DNA of 41,740 nt from Lysobacter daejeonensis GH1-9 (GCF_000768355.1 NZ_AVPU01000023.1:1-41740), one strand, 5' to 3'. Numbered from the stretch's first letter, positions 13,935-22,503 are shown. The notes: generated by a model not told the origin, from the sequence alone. Numbers and translations are program-made.

Positions 13935-15176
13935 ATGGCCTTCTCCGAATCTCCTTCCTCATCGCTGGGCGCCGTGCCGGCACTCACCGCGCGCCAGGTG
14001 GCGCTGATCCTGTTCGCGCTGACGCTGGGCGGGTTTGCCATAGGCACCAGCGAGTTCGCGGGCATGGGGTTGATGCCCAACATGGTCGCCTCACTGGGTG
14101 TCACCGAGCCGCAGGTCGGCCATCTCATCAGTGCCTATGCCTTGGGCGTGGTGGTCGGTGCGCCCCTGCTCGCCATCCTCGGCGCCGGGTGGAAGCGCAA
14201 GACCTTGTTGCTCGCGTTGATGGGTTTCTATGCGCTGGGCAATCTCGCCAGCGCGCTCGGGCCGACGTACGAAAGCCTACTGGTGTTCCGCTTCATTGCC
14301 GGCCTGCCGCACGGTGCGTATTTCGGTGTCGCCGCGCTGACCGCGGTGGCGATCAGCCCGCCCCATCGTCGCGGTCGAGCCATCAGTCTGGTGATGCTGG
14401 GGCTGACCCTGGCGATCCTTATCGGCAACCCGCTGGCGACGTGGGCCGGCCAGTTCGTCGACTGGCGCTGGGTGTTCGCGGCCGTGGCGCTGATCGCATT
14501 CCTCACCGCGGTGTTGCTGGCCATCTGGTTGCCGGCGTCCGTGGACGGCGCCAAGCCCCGTCCGCTGGAGGAGTTGCGCGCCTTCAACACCGCGCCGGTG
14601 TGGCAGGCACTGGGCATCGGCGCGATCGGTTTTGCCGGCATGTTCTGTGTTTTCAGCTACCTCGCGCCGACCATGCTGCAGGTGACCGGCGCGTCCGCGG
14701 CGTGGATCCCGCTGGGCCTGGCCGGCTTCGGCCTGGGCGGCGTTCTCGGCAACTTTGCCGGTGGCTGGCTGTTCGACCGCTTCCGCCTGCGCGGCGTGCC
14801 CGTGGTGTTGGGTTGGGCGATGGTGATGCTGCTTCTCTTCCCGCTGCTGGCGCAGTGGCTGCCGACGCTGCTGCTGGCGACGGTGGCCATCGGCACGATG
14901 GGTGCGCTCGGCCCGATCCTGCAGTCGCACCTGATGGACGTGGCCGGCGACGCGCAGACGCTGGCCGCCGCCTCGCACCATGCGGCGTTCAATACCGCCA
15001 ACGCCCTCGGCCCGTGGTTGGGCGGGATGGCCATCACCGCCGGTTACGGTTGGACGTCCACGGGCATGGTCGGCGCGGCCATGGCGTTGGTCGGGCTGCT
15101 GATCTACGCGTGGGCCGTGCGTACCGCGCAAGCGCCGCGCCGCGGCCTGGATGCGGTGGCTGCCTGCGAGACCTGA
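13935..15176 (+). CDS. Major facilitator superfamily exporter (AraJ/YdhP type)
   Basis: 413 aa, twelve predicted membrane helices. Start ATG 13935 is 6 bases after a -10-like CATAAT with no Shine-Dalgarno sequence, so a leaderless message is likely. The first helix with LGGFAIGTSEFAGMGLMPNM is the signature of the DHA1 sugar-efflux/AraJ subgroup, and the loop 2-3 motif (GWKRKTLLLALMG) and helix 5 motif GNPLATWAGQFVDWRW fit it. These carriers expel drugs, sugars or amino-acid-like compounds by proton antiport. The substrate cannot be read from sequence. A pseudogene lies upstream on the other strand, and the gene converges with the alcohol dehydrogenase across a shared hairpin. Confidence 0.92.
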   Translation: MAFSESPSSSLGAVPALTARQVALILFALTLGGFAIGTSEFAGMGLMPNMVASLGVTEPQVGHLISAYALGVVVGAPLLAILGAGWKRKTLLLALMGFYALGNLASALGPTYESLLVFRFIAGLPHGAYFGVAALTAVAISPPHRRGRAISLVMLGLTLAILIGNPLATWAGQFVDWRWVFAAVALIAFLTAVLLAIWLPASVDGAKPRPLEELRAFNTAPVWQALGIGAIGFAGMFCVFSYLAPTMLQVTGASAAWIPLGLAGFGLGGVLGNFAGGWLFDRFRLRGVPVVLGWAMVMLLLFPLLAQWLPTLLLATVAIGTMGALGPILQSHLMDVAGDAQTLAAASHHAAFNTANALGPWLGGMAITAGYGWTSTGMVGAAMALVGLLIYAWAVRTAQAPRRGLDAVAACET

Positions 15177-15202
15177 GCTGACACACGGCCGCCGGTTGCA
15201 AC

Positions 15203-15232
15203 GATGCCGCCGGGAAGAACCCCGGCGGCATC
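15203..15232. terminator. Bidirectional hairpin between MFS and alcohol dehydrogenase genes
   Basis: GATGCCGCCGGG and CCCGGCGGCATC form a perfect 12-bp stem with loop AAGAAC. It separates two convergent genes and could end transcription from both sides. No T run follows on either side. Confidence 0.75.
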
Positions 15233-15247
15233 CTCAGCCTTCGCGGC

Positions 15248-16300
15248 TTACGCCGCCAGCGTCGCGCTGTCGATGACGAAGCGGTACTTCACGTCGCTCT
15301 TGACCATGCGCTCGTAGGCAGAGTCGATCTGCTGCACCGGGATCAGCTCGATGTCGGACACGATGCCGTGTTCGGCGCAGAAATCCAGCATCTCCTGCGT
15401 CTCGGCGATGCCGCCGATCAGCGAGCCGGCGATCGCCTTGCGCCCGAAGATCAGCGCGGCTACGTTCGGGCTGGGGTGCGCATGCTCCGGTACGCCGACC
15501 AGGCACAGCGTGCCGTCGCGCTTGAGCAGGCGGGTAAACGCATCCAGGTCATGGCTGGCGGCCACGGTGTTGAGGATGAAGCCGAAGCTGCCGGTATGTG
15601 CCTTCATCTCGTCGGCGTTGCGCGACACCACCACTTCGTCCGCACCCAGGTCAAGCGCGTCCTGGCGCTTGCTCTCGCTGGTGGTGAACGCGACCACGTG
15701 CGCGCCCATCGCGTGCGCCAGCTTGATGCCCATGTGGCCCAGCCCGCCGATGCCGACGATGCCGACCTTCTTGCCCGGGCCCGCGTTCCAATGCCGCAAC
15801 GGCGACCAGGTGGTGATGCCGGCGCACAGCAGCGGCGCGACGGCGGCGAGTTGCGACTCGGGGTGGCGGATGCGCAGCACGAACTTCTCATCGACCACGA
15901 TGCGCTGCGAGTAACCACCCAGCGTGTGGCCGGGCGCGTCCTTGGTGGCGCTGTTGTAGGTGCCGGTGAAGCCGTTCTCGCAATACTGCTCCAGTCCGTC
16001 GTCGCAGGCGTGGCAGTGCTGGCAACTGTCGACCAGGCAGCCCACGCCGACGGTATCGCCGACCTTGAAGCCGGCCACGTCGCTGCCGACGGCGGTGACA
16101 TGGCCCACGATCTCGTGGCCGGGGACGCAGGGGTACAACGTGCCGCCCCATTCCGAACGCACCGTGTGCAGGTCGGAGTGGCACACGCCGCAGTAGGCGA
16201 TGTCGATCTGCACGTCATGCGCGCCGGGGGCGCGGCGCTGGATGTCGAGGGCTTCGAGCGGTTTGTCGGCAGCGTGGGCGCCGTAGGCCTTGGTGGTCAT
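15248..16300 (-). CDS. Zinc-dependent alcohol dehydrogenase (YahK/AdhC type)
   Basis: 350 aa medium-chain dehydrogenase/reductase. The GroES-like N-terminal domain has the catalytic zinc ligands C37 (CGVCHSDLH), H62-E63 (PGHEIVG) and C159 (PLLCAGITTW), and the structural zinc cysteines C93, C96, C99 and C107 (DSCQHCHACDDGLEQYC). The nucleotide-binding motif VGIVGIGGLGHMG begins near residue 178. Closest family features are those of the NADPH-linked YahK aldehyde reductases, acting on broad aldehydes in the cytoplasm. The start at ATG 16300 is preceded by GGAG (CCGGAGCAACGC) and by a CATAAT box at 16330-16335. Confidence 0.95.
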   Translation of the reverse strand: MTTKAYGAHAADKPLEALDIQRRAPGAHDVQIDIAYCGVCHSDLHTVRSEWGGTLYPCVPGHEIVGHVTAVGSDVAGFKVGDTVGVGCLVDSCQHCHACDDGLEQYCENGFTGTYNSATKDAPGHTLGGYSQRIVVDEKFVLRIRHPESQLAAVAPLLCAGITTWSPLRHWNAGPGKKVGIVGIGGLGHMGIKLAHAMGAHVVAFTTSESKRQDALDLGADEVVVSRNADEMKAHTGSFGFILNTVAASHDLDAFTRLLKRDGTLCLVGVPEHAHPSPNVAALIFGRKAIAGSLIGGIAETQEMLDFCAEHGIVSDIELIPVQQIDSAYERMVKSDVKYRFVIDSATLAA

Positions 16301-16329
16301 GCGTTGCTCCGGTGGGGGTGTGCCGGTTG

Positions 16330-16335
16330 ATTATG
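16330..16335 (-). promoter_or_regulatory. -10-like box of the alcohol dehydrogenase gene
   Basis: CATAAT on the minus strand, 29 nt upstream of the ATG. A GGAG ribosome-binding site lies between, so this gene has an ordinary short leader. No convincing -35 element was identified. Confidence 0.45.
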
Positions 16336-16391
16336 CGACCGCCCTCGTGCGTGTGGCTGCCTGCAAGCGCCGAATGGGAGCCTCACAACAG

Positions 16392-16423
16392 AAAAAGGCC
16401 CGGGACGTCCCCGGGCCTTTTTT
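16392..16423. terminator. Rho-independent terminator after the endonuclease gene
   Basis: AAAAAGGCCCGGG and CCCGGGCCTTTTT form an almost perfect stem around ACGTC, with a T run on both strands. For the minus strand it lies directly after the endonuclease stop (16435). It is the clearest intrinsic terminator of the window. Confidence 0.9.
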
Positions 16424-16434
16424 GCCCTGTCTGC

Positions 16435-18195
16435 TCAGTTGAGCTGGCAACTGGCTGGTTTGCTGGAGGTGAACAACGACACACTCGCCCATTCCGGGTG
16501 GTCGATGAACGGGTTGCGGTTACCCTGGAAGCTGTAAATCACCTCGTTGCGCTCGCGCTCTGCGGCGTCGACCGGGTCCGCCTGGTGCCAGGCCAGCAGC
16601 GTCGACAGCAGGCCCATGTAGGCCGGCGAGGCGGAAGTGATGACGATCTTGCTGCGGTCGTCGGTCAGCTCCAGGTCGGGTTCGCCCTGCCCGTTGGCGT
16701 CGACGCCACCTTCATAGCGGATCGCCATGTACAGCACCGCGCGCGCGATGTCGCCCTTGCGGTGGCCCCACACCTCGAACGAGCCGCCGTTGCCGTCGGG
16801 CCCCTTCACCCAGTTGGAGTTGCCCGGGTACACGCCAGTGCCGCCGCCGAAGCCGGCATTGGCCTCGGTCGCGCGCTCGCCGCATCCGCCCGACAGCGTG
16901 CAATTGGCATAGGGCTTGTTGCCGCGGTCGGCGTTGTAGCTGGCGTCGGTCAGGTACAGCATGTGCGTGTCGGTGTAGGGCGCATAGGGCAGGCCCTTGT
17001 CACCGGTGGCGCTGCCGAAGCCCAGCGAATTGGGCCAGGTGTGCTCGCGGTTGTAGGTGATCCCGGTGCCGGTGCCCGCGCGCTCGCTGCCCTTGACGTA
17101 GCTGCGGTTGCGGTAGGCGTCCAGGATGCGGCCGGCGTTGTTGGGATCTTCGTCGGCGATCTCCAGGATGTCCCAGGTGTCGGTGGTGCTGGCGCTGTAC
17201 GGGTACGCGGTGTGGCCTTTGATGGTCTCGTGCAGCGAGCAGCGCAGCTGGCTGGCGCTGCTGGTGTTCACCCGCGCGTAGTAGCCAGTGCCACCGCTGC
17301 TGGCCACGGTGAAGTTGGCCACCGTGTTCTGCGCCGGCGACGCACCACCTGCATCGAACACCTTGCTCGCGTCGATGGTGAAGGCACAGCTTTCGCCGCC
17401 CGCCAGCGTGGTGCCGGTGGTGATGGTGAAGCTGGTGCCGCTGGCCGGGTAGGTCAGGCCAACGGCCCCGCTCTGGCTGCACTGCAGCGCGAACGCGCCG
17501 CTGGTCAGGCCGACCGACTCGCTGAAGGTCACGGCCAGGTCGGTTGCCGGGGCCACGCCGGTCGCGCCATTGGCCGGCGACGTGGACACCACCGTCGGCG
17601 CCGGGTTGGCCGAGGCGAAGCTCTGGCCGTTGTTGCACGCGCCAAAGGTCTGCGTGGCCGATGCCTTCCAGCTGAAGTTGGCGTACGTGCTGCCGCTGCC
17701 ACCCAGTTGCAGCGAGGTGCCCGCCGGCGTCGAGCCGGTTTCGGACACGGGCAGGTTGGTGCTGGTACGGCCGGCCGCCGGGCCGCTGGAGGCGGTGACC
17801 GTGCCTTCGTAGCTGATGAACTGCACCAGCTGGCCGCTGCCGTTGACCAGCGCGATGGCGTCTGGCGCACCGTTCTGGATACCGTTGGTGGGATAGCTCA
17901 CGGTGGCGATGCGCACCGTGCCGCCGCACGTCACCAGGCTGCCGGTGGGCACCGGGTCGTTGTCATAGGACGTTGCCGCCGACGGCGTGGCGCCGTTGTA
18001 CAGGTAGATGCGATAGCCGCTGAGGCTTTCGCCGGCAGTGGCCACCACCTCGATCTTCTCGCCGACGTCGCCGCTGCTGGTGGCGTCGTCGTAATGCAAT
18101 TCGTTGATGAAGACGTCGGCGGACGCGACCAGCGGCGACGCCGCCAGCGCGAGGACCAACAGCCGGCGCGCCACGCGATGCGGATGTGTGCTCAT
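16435..18195 (-). CDS. Secreted endonuclease I with lamin-tail-like and Ig-like domains
   Basis: 586 aa. A signal peptide (RRLLVLALAASPLVASA) is followed by a lamin-tail-like domain (about 27-190: DVFINELHYDDATSSGDVGE, ESLSGYRIYLYNG, GQLVQFISYEG), then a Big_5-type Ig-like domain (about 195-300: PTVVSTSPANGATGVAPATD, LAVTFSESV). The C-terminal half is the endonuclease I domain: TWDILEIADEDP, the catalytic TYNREHTWPNSLGF, TDTHMLYLTDASYNADRGN and the helix GDIARAVLYMAIRYEGG. Family enzymes degrade DNA outside the cell or in the periplasm using Mg/Ca at a beta-beta-alpha-like site. The architecture matches extracellular nucleases of xanthomonads, which help to use or clear environmental DNA. It stands alone, bounded by its terminator. 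Confidence 0.93.
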   Translation of the reverse strand: MSTHPHRVARRLLVLALAASPLVASADVFINELHYDDATSSGDVGEKIEVVATAGESLSGYRIYLYNGATPSAATSYDNDPVPTGSLVTCGGTVRIATVSYPTNGIQNGAPDAIALVNGSGQLVQFISYEGTVTASSGPAAGRTSTNLPVSETGSTPAGTSLQLGGSGSTYANFSWKASATQTFGACNNGQSFASANPAPTVVSTSPANGATGVAPATDLAVTFSESVGLTSGAFALQCSQSGAVGLTYPASGTSFTITTGTTLAGGESCAFTIDASKVFDAGGASPAQNTVANFTVASSGGTGYYARVNTSSASQLRCSLHETIKGHTAYPYSASTTDTWDILEIADEDPNNAGRILDAYRNRSYVKGSERAGTGTGITYNREHTWPNSLGFGSATGDKGLPYAPYTDTHMLYLTDASYNADRGNKPYANCTLSGGCGERATEANAGFGGGTGVYPGNSNWVKGPDGNGGSFEVWGHRKGDIARAVLYMAIRYEGGVDANGQGEPDLELTDDRSKIVITSASPAYMGLLSTLLAWHQADPVDAAERERNEVIYSFQGNRNPFIDHPEWASVSLFTSSKPASCQLN

Positions 18196-18350
18196 GCAAA
18201 CCCTTCCCTGATGACGATGAAGCCGCCGACTCTAGCCATCGAATATGACGACTTGCGCTCGGCGGCGCGGTCCGACCGCCGGTCCGCCTGCCAAGGCTAG
18301 ACTATGTGCGGCGGCCCCTCCCTGGGCCGGTCGTACAAGGGGGGCGTCGC

Positions 18351-19364
18351 ATGCGGAAGGGATGGGGTCGGCTGCTGGTGGCAGCCGTGGCGCTGGCGTT
18401 CTGCGTGTCCGCGCAGTCTGCGGAAAAGCGCACGTTCTCGAAAAGCTCATCGGTGCCCGACCCGGACGCGCTGAGCTGGCCACTGCCGTGGCAGCCCGGC
18501 ATGGTCCTGACCTACGACCAGCGCTACGAGTCGGAGGAATCCAAGGGCGGCGCGTCGATGCGCATCAAGTCCAGTGACGTGCTGGAACTGCACATGAGCG
18601 CGCGCGCCGGCGGCGGTTGGATCCAGCGCTGGATCGGCCGCTCGCCGCAGGTGCAGACCGAGGGCTTGCCGCCACCAATGAAGAAGATGATGGCGGCGGC
18701 GGTGGAGTCGTTCCGCGATCTGCCCATCGACATCGCGCTGGGCACCGAGGGCCACTTCGATAACGTCGCCAACCTGCCCGACGTGCAGCCGCGCTATCGC
18801 CGCGCGCTGCAGGGCATGTTCGACAGCGTGCTCGCGGAGATGAAGGGCAAGCCCGGCGCCGGCGACGCCGAGGTGATGTTCGCGCGGATGGTCGACGCGA
18901 TGTCGGCACCGGCAGTGCTGGAATCACAGCTGGGTGAAACCCCTGCGGCCTACAACTTCGTCAGCGGCGGTGGGCTGGTGCCCGACCGCCGCTACGACTA
19001 CGACGACGAATTCGCCAACCCGCTCGATGGCGAAATGATCGCCAGCAGCAACAGCCTGTTGCTGACCCGCCCCGCCGACGACGCCAAGGCGGTGGATGTG
19101 CGTTGGACGGTGCGCCCGGACCTGGACGCGATCACAGCGGTGATCGCCCGGTTCGTCGACCGCACGCTGCAGGGCCAGGCGCCGGAGGGCAAGGAACGCG
19201 AGGCGCTGGTGGCCAAGCTCAAGGCGGACGCCGAGTTCGTGACCGAAGTGACCTACCGGGTGGACCCGCAAACCGGCATCGTGCAGCGCATGGAGCTGGT
19301 GCAGCGCAAGCGCTTCGGTGGCAAGCAGGATTCCGAACGCACCACCCTGGTGTTGCGTCGCTGA
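18351..19364 (+). CDS. Secreted protein of unknown function
   Basis: 337 aa from ATG 18351 (MRKGWGRLLVAAVALAFCVS, a signal peptide), after a purine-rich GGGGGGCG. The mature protein has no recognised family. It begins with a segment that reads WPLPWQPGMVLTYDQRYESE, contains mixed helical and strand regions, and has a repeated theme of acidic Asp/Tyr clusters (PDRRYDYDDEFANPLDGEM). The C-terminal part (VTEVTYRVDPQTGIVQRMEL) ends in VLRR. The layout suggests a single beta-rich domain with a helical middle, like DUF-type periplasmic proteins of xanthomonads. It stands between the endonuclease (divergent) and a convergent membrane protein. Confidence 0.8.
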   Translation: MRKGWGRLLVAAVALAFCVSAQSAEKRTFSKSSSVPDPDALSWPLPWQPGMVLTYDQRYESEESKGGASMRIKSSDVLELHMSARAGGGWIQRWIGRSPQVQTEGLPPPMKKMMAAAVESFRDLPIDIALGTEGHFDNVANLPDVQPRYRRALQGMFDSVLAEMKGKPGAGDAEVMFARMVDAMSAPAVLESQLGETPAAYNFVSGGGLVPDRRYDYDDEFANPLDGEMIASSNSLLLTRPADDAKAVDVRWTVRPDLDAITAVIARFVDRTLQGQAPEGKEREALVAKLKADAEFVTEVTYRVDPQTGIVQRMELVQRKRFGGKQDSERTTLVLRR

Positions 19365-19377
19365 CCTGCGCGGGCGC

Positions 19378-19875
19378 TCAGGCCATCAGGCTGGGCGCTT
19401 CGAATGGCAACAAGGTGGCGCCGGTGCTGGTGATCGCGGGTTCGACCTTGGCCAGCAACTCCTGCGAGCCATCGACCACCACCAGGATGCGGCCGGCCTC
19501 GATCTCACCTTCGAATCGCCGCCGAATCGGGTCCGGCAAGGACGCCCCCGCCAGTGCCGACGCCCAGCACCCCACCATGGCGCCCGCCAGCCCCGCCGCC
19601 GCCGCGCCGGCCAGCGTGACTCCCAGCGGCGGAATGGCGAACGCCACCAACCCCACCAGCAACCCGGTGGCGCCGCCGTAGCCCGCGCCACGCACGGCCG
19701 CAGGCATCATGTCGGTGTCGGCCTCCTTGCGGTCGTTGGGAATCGTGGACAGCTCGATGTCGGAGCGTGCCACGAGCAACAGGTTGTGGTCTTCCACGCC
19801 GCCGTCGCGCGCGGCATCCATCGCTGCCTGCGCGCTAGCGATATCGGGCGTGCTGAACACATGCCGGGTCTTCAT
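19378..19875 (-). CDS. Glycine-zipper membrane protein, general stress type
   Basis: 165 aa. The first 60 residues (HVFSTPDIASAQAAMDAARD, DHNLLLVARSDIELSTIP) form a small alpha/beta domain like those in YflT/DUF1269-type stress proteins. A Gly/Ala-rich double helix follows at about 67-110 (GAGYGGATGLLVGLVAFAIP, LAGAAAAGLAGAMVGCWAS), typical of a glycine-zipper hairpin inserting in the membrane. The C-terminus returns to an alpha/beta pattern (GEIEAGRILVVVDGSQE). A GAGG site lies about 9 nt before ATG 19875. Function unknown; homologues are stress-linked. It converges with the preceding plus-strand gene with a 13-bp gap. Confidence 0.75.
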   Translation of the reverse strand: MKTRHVFSTPDIASAQAAMDAARDGGVEDHNLLLVARSDIELSTIPNDRKEADTDMMPAAVRGAGYGGATGLLVGLVAFAIPPLGVTLAGAAAAGLAGAMVGCWASALAGASLPDPIRRRFEGEIEAGRILVVVDGSQELLAKVEPAITSTGATLLPFEAPSLMA

Positions 19876-20028
19876 TGCGGCGGCCTCGCGAGGGGAGCAC
19901 GCCTAGCCTTCTACCGCGAGTGTTATCCATGCGTGACGGGAACGGTGCGTTGCCACCCCTGCCGTCAGGGAGTGCGTGGCCGCTGACACGGTCCACGGCC
20001 GTTCTCCCCTGTGACTGGGGGTGCTGCC

Positions 20029-20217
20029 ATGTTGCCGATCGTCGAAGTCCAATGTCCCTACTGTGGCGAACGCATCGACCTGCGCGTGGAAACCTGCGCC
20101 GAGGAGCAGCGCTACACCGAGGACTGCCCGGTGTGCTGCAAGCCCATGTACGTGGTGGTCGACATCGATGATGACGGCACGCCGATCGTGACCGTCGAAT
20201 CCGAAGCGGGCGGCTGA
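20029..20217 (+). CDS. CPXCG-motif cysteine-rich small protein
   Basis: 62 aa from ATG 20029 (MLPIVEVQCPYCGERIDLRV); an upstream in-frame GTG at 20011 is less likely because GGGGGTG lies just before the ATG. The CPYCG and CPVCCK motifs form one zinc ribbon. This matches the CPXCG-motif family (PF14255), small cytoplasmic proteins of unknown role common in gamma-proteobacteria. The acidic C-terminal strand (VVDIDDDGTPIVTVES) is also typical. Confidence 0.88.
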   Translation: MLPIVEVQCPYCGERIDLRVETCAEEQRYTEDCPVCCKPMYVVVDIDDDGTPIVTVESEAGG

Positions 20218-20262
20218 ACGTTGCCTTCCGAGTGGGGCGCCCATTCGTGAACGTTGTGTTGT

Positions 20263-20289
20263 GTTCAGCCAATCCCTCGCTCGCTGAAC
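20263..20289. repeat. Inverted repeat GTTCAGC / GCTGAAC in a regulatory gap
   Basis: GTTCAGC (20263-20269) and GCTGAAC (20283-20289) are perfect inverted copies 13 bp apart, in the 280-bp gap before the EF-hand gene. A further TGAAC (from 20248) forms a second, 10-bp spaced pair with the same GTTCA. These may be binding sites for a dimeric regulator. Nothing else was recognised in this gap apart from the ribosome-binding site of the next gene. Confidence 0.4.
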
Positions 20290-20497
20290 GCGCCGCAAAC
20301 TCCTAGCGCGTCACGTTTCCGGGGGATGGCTAGCGCGTCCACGCGAGGAAGTGGTTAACGCCATGTGGAGTCCGCGTCCGCGACGGGGGCGTCCGTTCAC
20401 CTGCGCGACTGCAAGGTTCGGGGCGTTCGGCTCCCCCACCGTGCCTCCCCCGCACGGGCCGATCATCCCTCCCGTTCCGTACATGGAGTTTCGATCG

Positions 20498-20917
20498 ATG
20501 AACACCCTTTCCCGCAAGACGCTGCTGGGTGCCGCGGCGCTCGCCACCGTGCTGGCCGCTCCGCTGGCCCTGGCCCAGTCCGCCGCCACCACGCCGGCTG
20601 CCGATGCCGCCGCTCCGGCCGCGACCAGCGCTCCGGCCAATGCCGCCGCGTCGAGCAACCCGGCCACCACCGGCACTGCCCCGGGGGCGACCGTCTCGGC
20701 CACCGCCCCGGCCCGCAAGACCTGGGCCGAGCTGGACGCCGACAAGGACGGCAGCCTGAGCAAGACCGAGGCCAGCGCGATGGAAGCGCTCGCCGCCGTG
20801 TTTGACAAGGCCGACGCCGACGCCAACGGCTCGTTGACGGGTGCGGAATACAAGGCCTACGTGGCCGCGGCCAACAGTGGTGCTGGCAAGCAGGCCGGCG
20901 GCGCGTCCAAGAAGTAA
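20498..20917 (+). CDS. Secreted EF-hand calcium-binding protein
   Basis: 139 aa from ATG 20498, with GGAG 9 nt upstream. A signal peptide (KTLLGAAALATVLAAPLALA) is followed by an Ala/Thr/Pro-rich linker (about 27-72) and two EF-hands: DADKDGSLSKTE (80-91) and DADANGSLTGAE (106-117), both with acidic residues at 1, 3, 5 (Asn in the second) and 12. It probably binds calcium in the periplasm or outside the cell. Similar small EF-hand proteins are common in Lysobacter and Xanthomonas; their role is unknown. A terminator follows closely. Confidence 0.9.
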   Translation: MNTLSRKTLLGAAALATVLAAPLALAQSAATTPAADAAAPAATSAPANAAASSNPATTGTAPGATVSATAPARKTWAELDADKDGSLSKTEASAMEALAAVFDKADADANGSLTGAEYKAYVAAANSGAGKQAGGASKK

Positions 20918-20946
20918 AAGACCAAGGACGCAACAGGCCTGTCTTC

Positions 20947-20976
20947 GGGGGCGGTCGTCCCACCGCCCCCAGTTTT
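20947..20976 (+). terminator. Rho-independent terminator after the EF-hand gene
   Basis: GGGGGCGGT and ACCGCCCCC pair over 9 bp around CGTCCC, followed by AGTTTT. It lies 30 bp after the stop codon. Confidence 0.85.
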
Positions 20977-21091
20977 CCGGAGCCGGTGCTGTTGCCGTTG
21001 CCGGCATCGCGCCCGACATGGAGGGGCAGTGCGCGTCATCGCGCGGCGCCACGGGCTCGGTTACCGCCGCCATCGGCACGGGCGATCGCGG

Positions 21092-21097
21092 CATACT
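21092..21097 (+). promoter_or_regulatory. -10-like box of the HAD gene
   Basis: CATACT lies 6 bases before ATG 21104. Transcription would then begin at or next to the start codon. There is no Shine-Dalgarno sequence. Confidence 0.5.
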
Positions 21098-21103
21098 GCA
21101 CCC

Positions 21104-21841
21104 ATGCGCACCGCCCCCACTTCGATCCGCCTGGTCGGCTTCGATGCCGACGACACCCTCTGGCGCAGCCAGGATTACTTCGACGAAGCCCAGGCCGAGT
21201 TCGAACGGCTGGTCGGCCAGTACGTCGACCTGCACGCGCGCGGCGCGCAGGACCACCTGTACGAAATCGAGAAGCGCAACATCGCCGTCTTCGGCTATGG
21301 CGTAAAAGGCATGGTGCTGTCGATGATCGAGGCCGCGGTCGAGATCACCAGCCAGCGCATCAGCGCCGCCGACCTGCACCGCATCGTGGGCATGGGCAAG
21401 GACCTGCTGCGCCATCCGGTGGAACTGCTGCCAGGCATCCCCGAAGCCGTGTCCGCCATCGCCAGCGACTTCGACGTGGTGCTGATCACCAAGGGCGACC
21501 TGTTCCACCAGGAGGCGAAGGTGAAGCAGTGCGGCCTGGCCGACCGCTTCCGCCGCATCGAGATCGTCAGCGAAAAGGACACCGCCACCTACACGCGGCT
21601 GTTCGACGAATTCGGCGTGGCGCCGGCGCAGTTCCTGATGATCGGCAACTCGTTGCGTTCGGACATCGCGCCGGTGCTGGCGCTGGGCGGATGGGGCGTG
21701 TACATGCCGTATCACACGACCTGGGCGCACGAGAACGAAGCCAGCGTGCCGCCACACGACGCCGCGCGCATGCGCCGCGTGGCGGCCGCCGCCGAACTGC
21801 CGGATGCGGTGCGTGCGCTCGCATCGCTTGGCGCCGGGTGA
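21104..21841 (+). CDS. HAD-superfamily hydrolase
   Basis: 245 aa from ATG 21104. HAD motif I is GFDADDTLWRSQ (nucleophile D in the DADDT pattern), motif II is the Thr/Lys of LITKGD, and motifs III/IV are the Lys in VSEKD and the acidic FLMIGNSLRSDIAPVLA. The helical cap between motif I and II (about 20-100) places it in subfamily IA with phosphoglycolate phosphatase- and nucleotidase-like enzymes. It dephosphorylates a small phosphometabolite in the cytoplasm; the substrate is not evident. The Asn in MIGNS replaces the Asp usual in this motif (GDS), the next Asp being in RSD. A leaderless transcript is likely. Confidence 0.9.
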   Translation: MRTAPTSIRLVGFDADDTLWRSQDYFDEAQAEFERLVGQYVDLHARGAQDHLYEIEKRNIAVFGYGVKGMVLSMIEAAVEITSQRISAADLHRIVGMGKDLLRHPVELLPGIPEAVSAIASDFDVVLITKGDLFHQEAKVKQCGLADRFRRIEIVSEKDTATYTRLFDEFGVAPAQFLMIGNSLRSDIAPVLALGGWGVYMPYHTTWAHENEASVPPHDAARMRRVAAAAELPDAVRALASLGAG

Positions 21842-21969
21842 ACGCTGCGTATACGGCGCTGCGCATTCAGCGCACGCTGGGCAAGGATTAAAAACCGGTT
21901 CACTGGCACTTCTGCATCGTCGGTCCCGTGGCCACCCACCACGGGTGACCCAACGAAGGAGAAGTCACC

Positions 21970-22455
21970 ATGACCATGCTTTCCCGTTGGCTTGCCCCTG
22001 CAGTCCTCGCCACCGGCCTCGGCGTGGCCGGCCTGACCCCGGCGCCAGCCCAGGCGCAGCGCGCTGATGACTGGGTGCGGGTGATCGTCGACGTGGCCGA
22101 CGTGATCTACCGCAGCGGCCATCCCTATTACCGCTACGGCGACTACGGCTACGACGACCGCCTGATCGTCGTCCGCGACCGCTACGGTCGGCCCACCTAT
22201 TACCGCCAGGTGCCGCGCGATTACCGTGCCGGTCCGCCGTACGGCAAGGCCCACGGCTACTGGCGTAAGGGTCCGGGCAGCCGCGAGACGGTACGGTGCG
22301 ACAGTCGTGGCCGCTGCACCAGCAAGTATTACGATTCGCGCTACGACCATCGTTACGACAACCGCTACTACAGCGATCGCTATGACCGTGACCGCCACGA
22401 CCGCCGTGACCGCTACTGGGACGGCTATCGCTGGCGCGACCGCTGGGACGATTGA
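21970..22455 (+). CDS. Secreted Tyr/Arg/Asp-rich protein
   Basis: 161 aa. A strong ribosome-binding site (GAAGGAGAAG) precedes ATG 21970. A signal peptide (LAPAVLATGLGVAGLTPAPA) is followed by a short ordered part (DDWVRVIVDVADVIYRSGHP) and then a low-complexity C-terminal region rich in Tyr, Arg and Asp (DRYGRPTYYRQVP, DSRYDHRYDNRYYSDRYD). One CxxxxxC pair is present (RCDSRGRCTSK). Proteins of this kind are common in Lysobacter and relatives and are often annotated only as hypothetical. A role in cell envelope or matrix interaction is possible, since Tyr/Arg-rich regions bind polysaccharide or metal, but that is a guess. Confidence 0.82.
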   Translation: MTMLSRWLAPAVLATGLGVAGLTPAPAQAQRADDWVRVIVDVADVIYRSGHPYYRYGDYGYDDRLIVVRDRYGRPTYYRQVPRDYRAGPPYGKAHGYWRKGPGSRETVRCDSRGRCTSKYYDSRYDHRYDNRYYSDRYDRDRHDRRDRYWDGYRWRDRWDD

Positions 22456-22475
22456 AGCACTGTGATGCAATTCAC

Positions 22476-22503
22476 CGACGGCACCGGATCTCCGGTGCCG
22501 TCG
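22476..22503 (+). terminator. Hairpin terminator after the Tyr-rich gene
   Basis: CGACGGCACCGG and CCGGTGCCGTCG form a perfect 12-bp stem with loop ATCT, 21 bp after the stop, followed by TCGTTCT. The T content downstream is modest. Confidence 0.75.

Noticed and set aside
16312-18300. Open frame of 662 codons on the plus strand opposite the endonuclease gene
   Set aside because: It is a shadow of the endonuclease gene caused by high GC. The translation is rich in Gly, Ala, Val and Arg with no family motif, while the minus strand has clear endonuclease I motifs.
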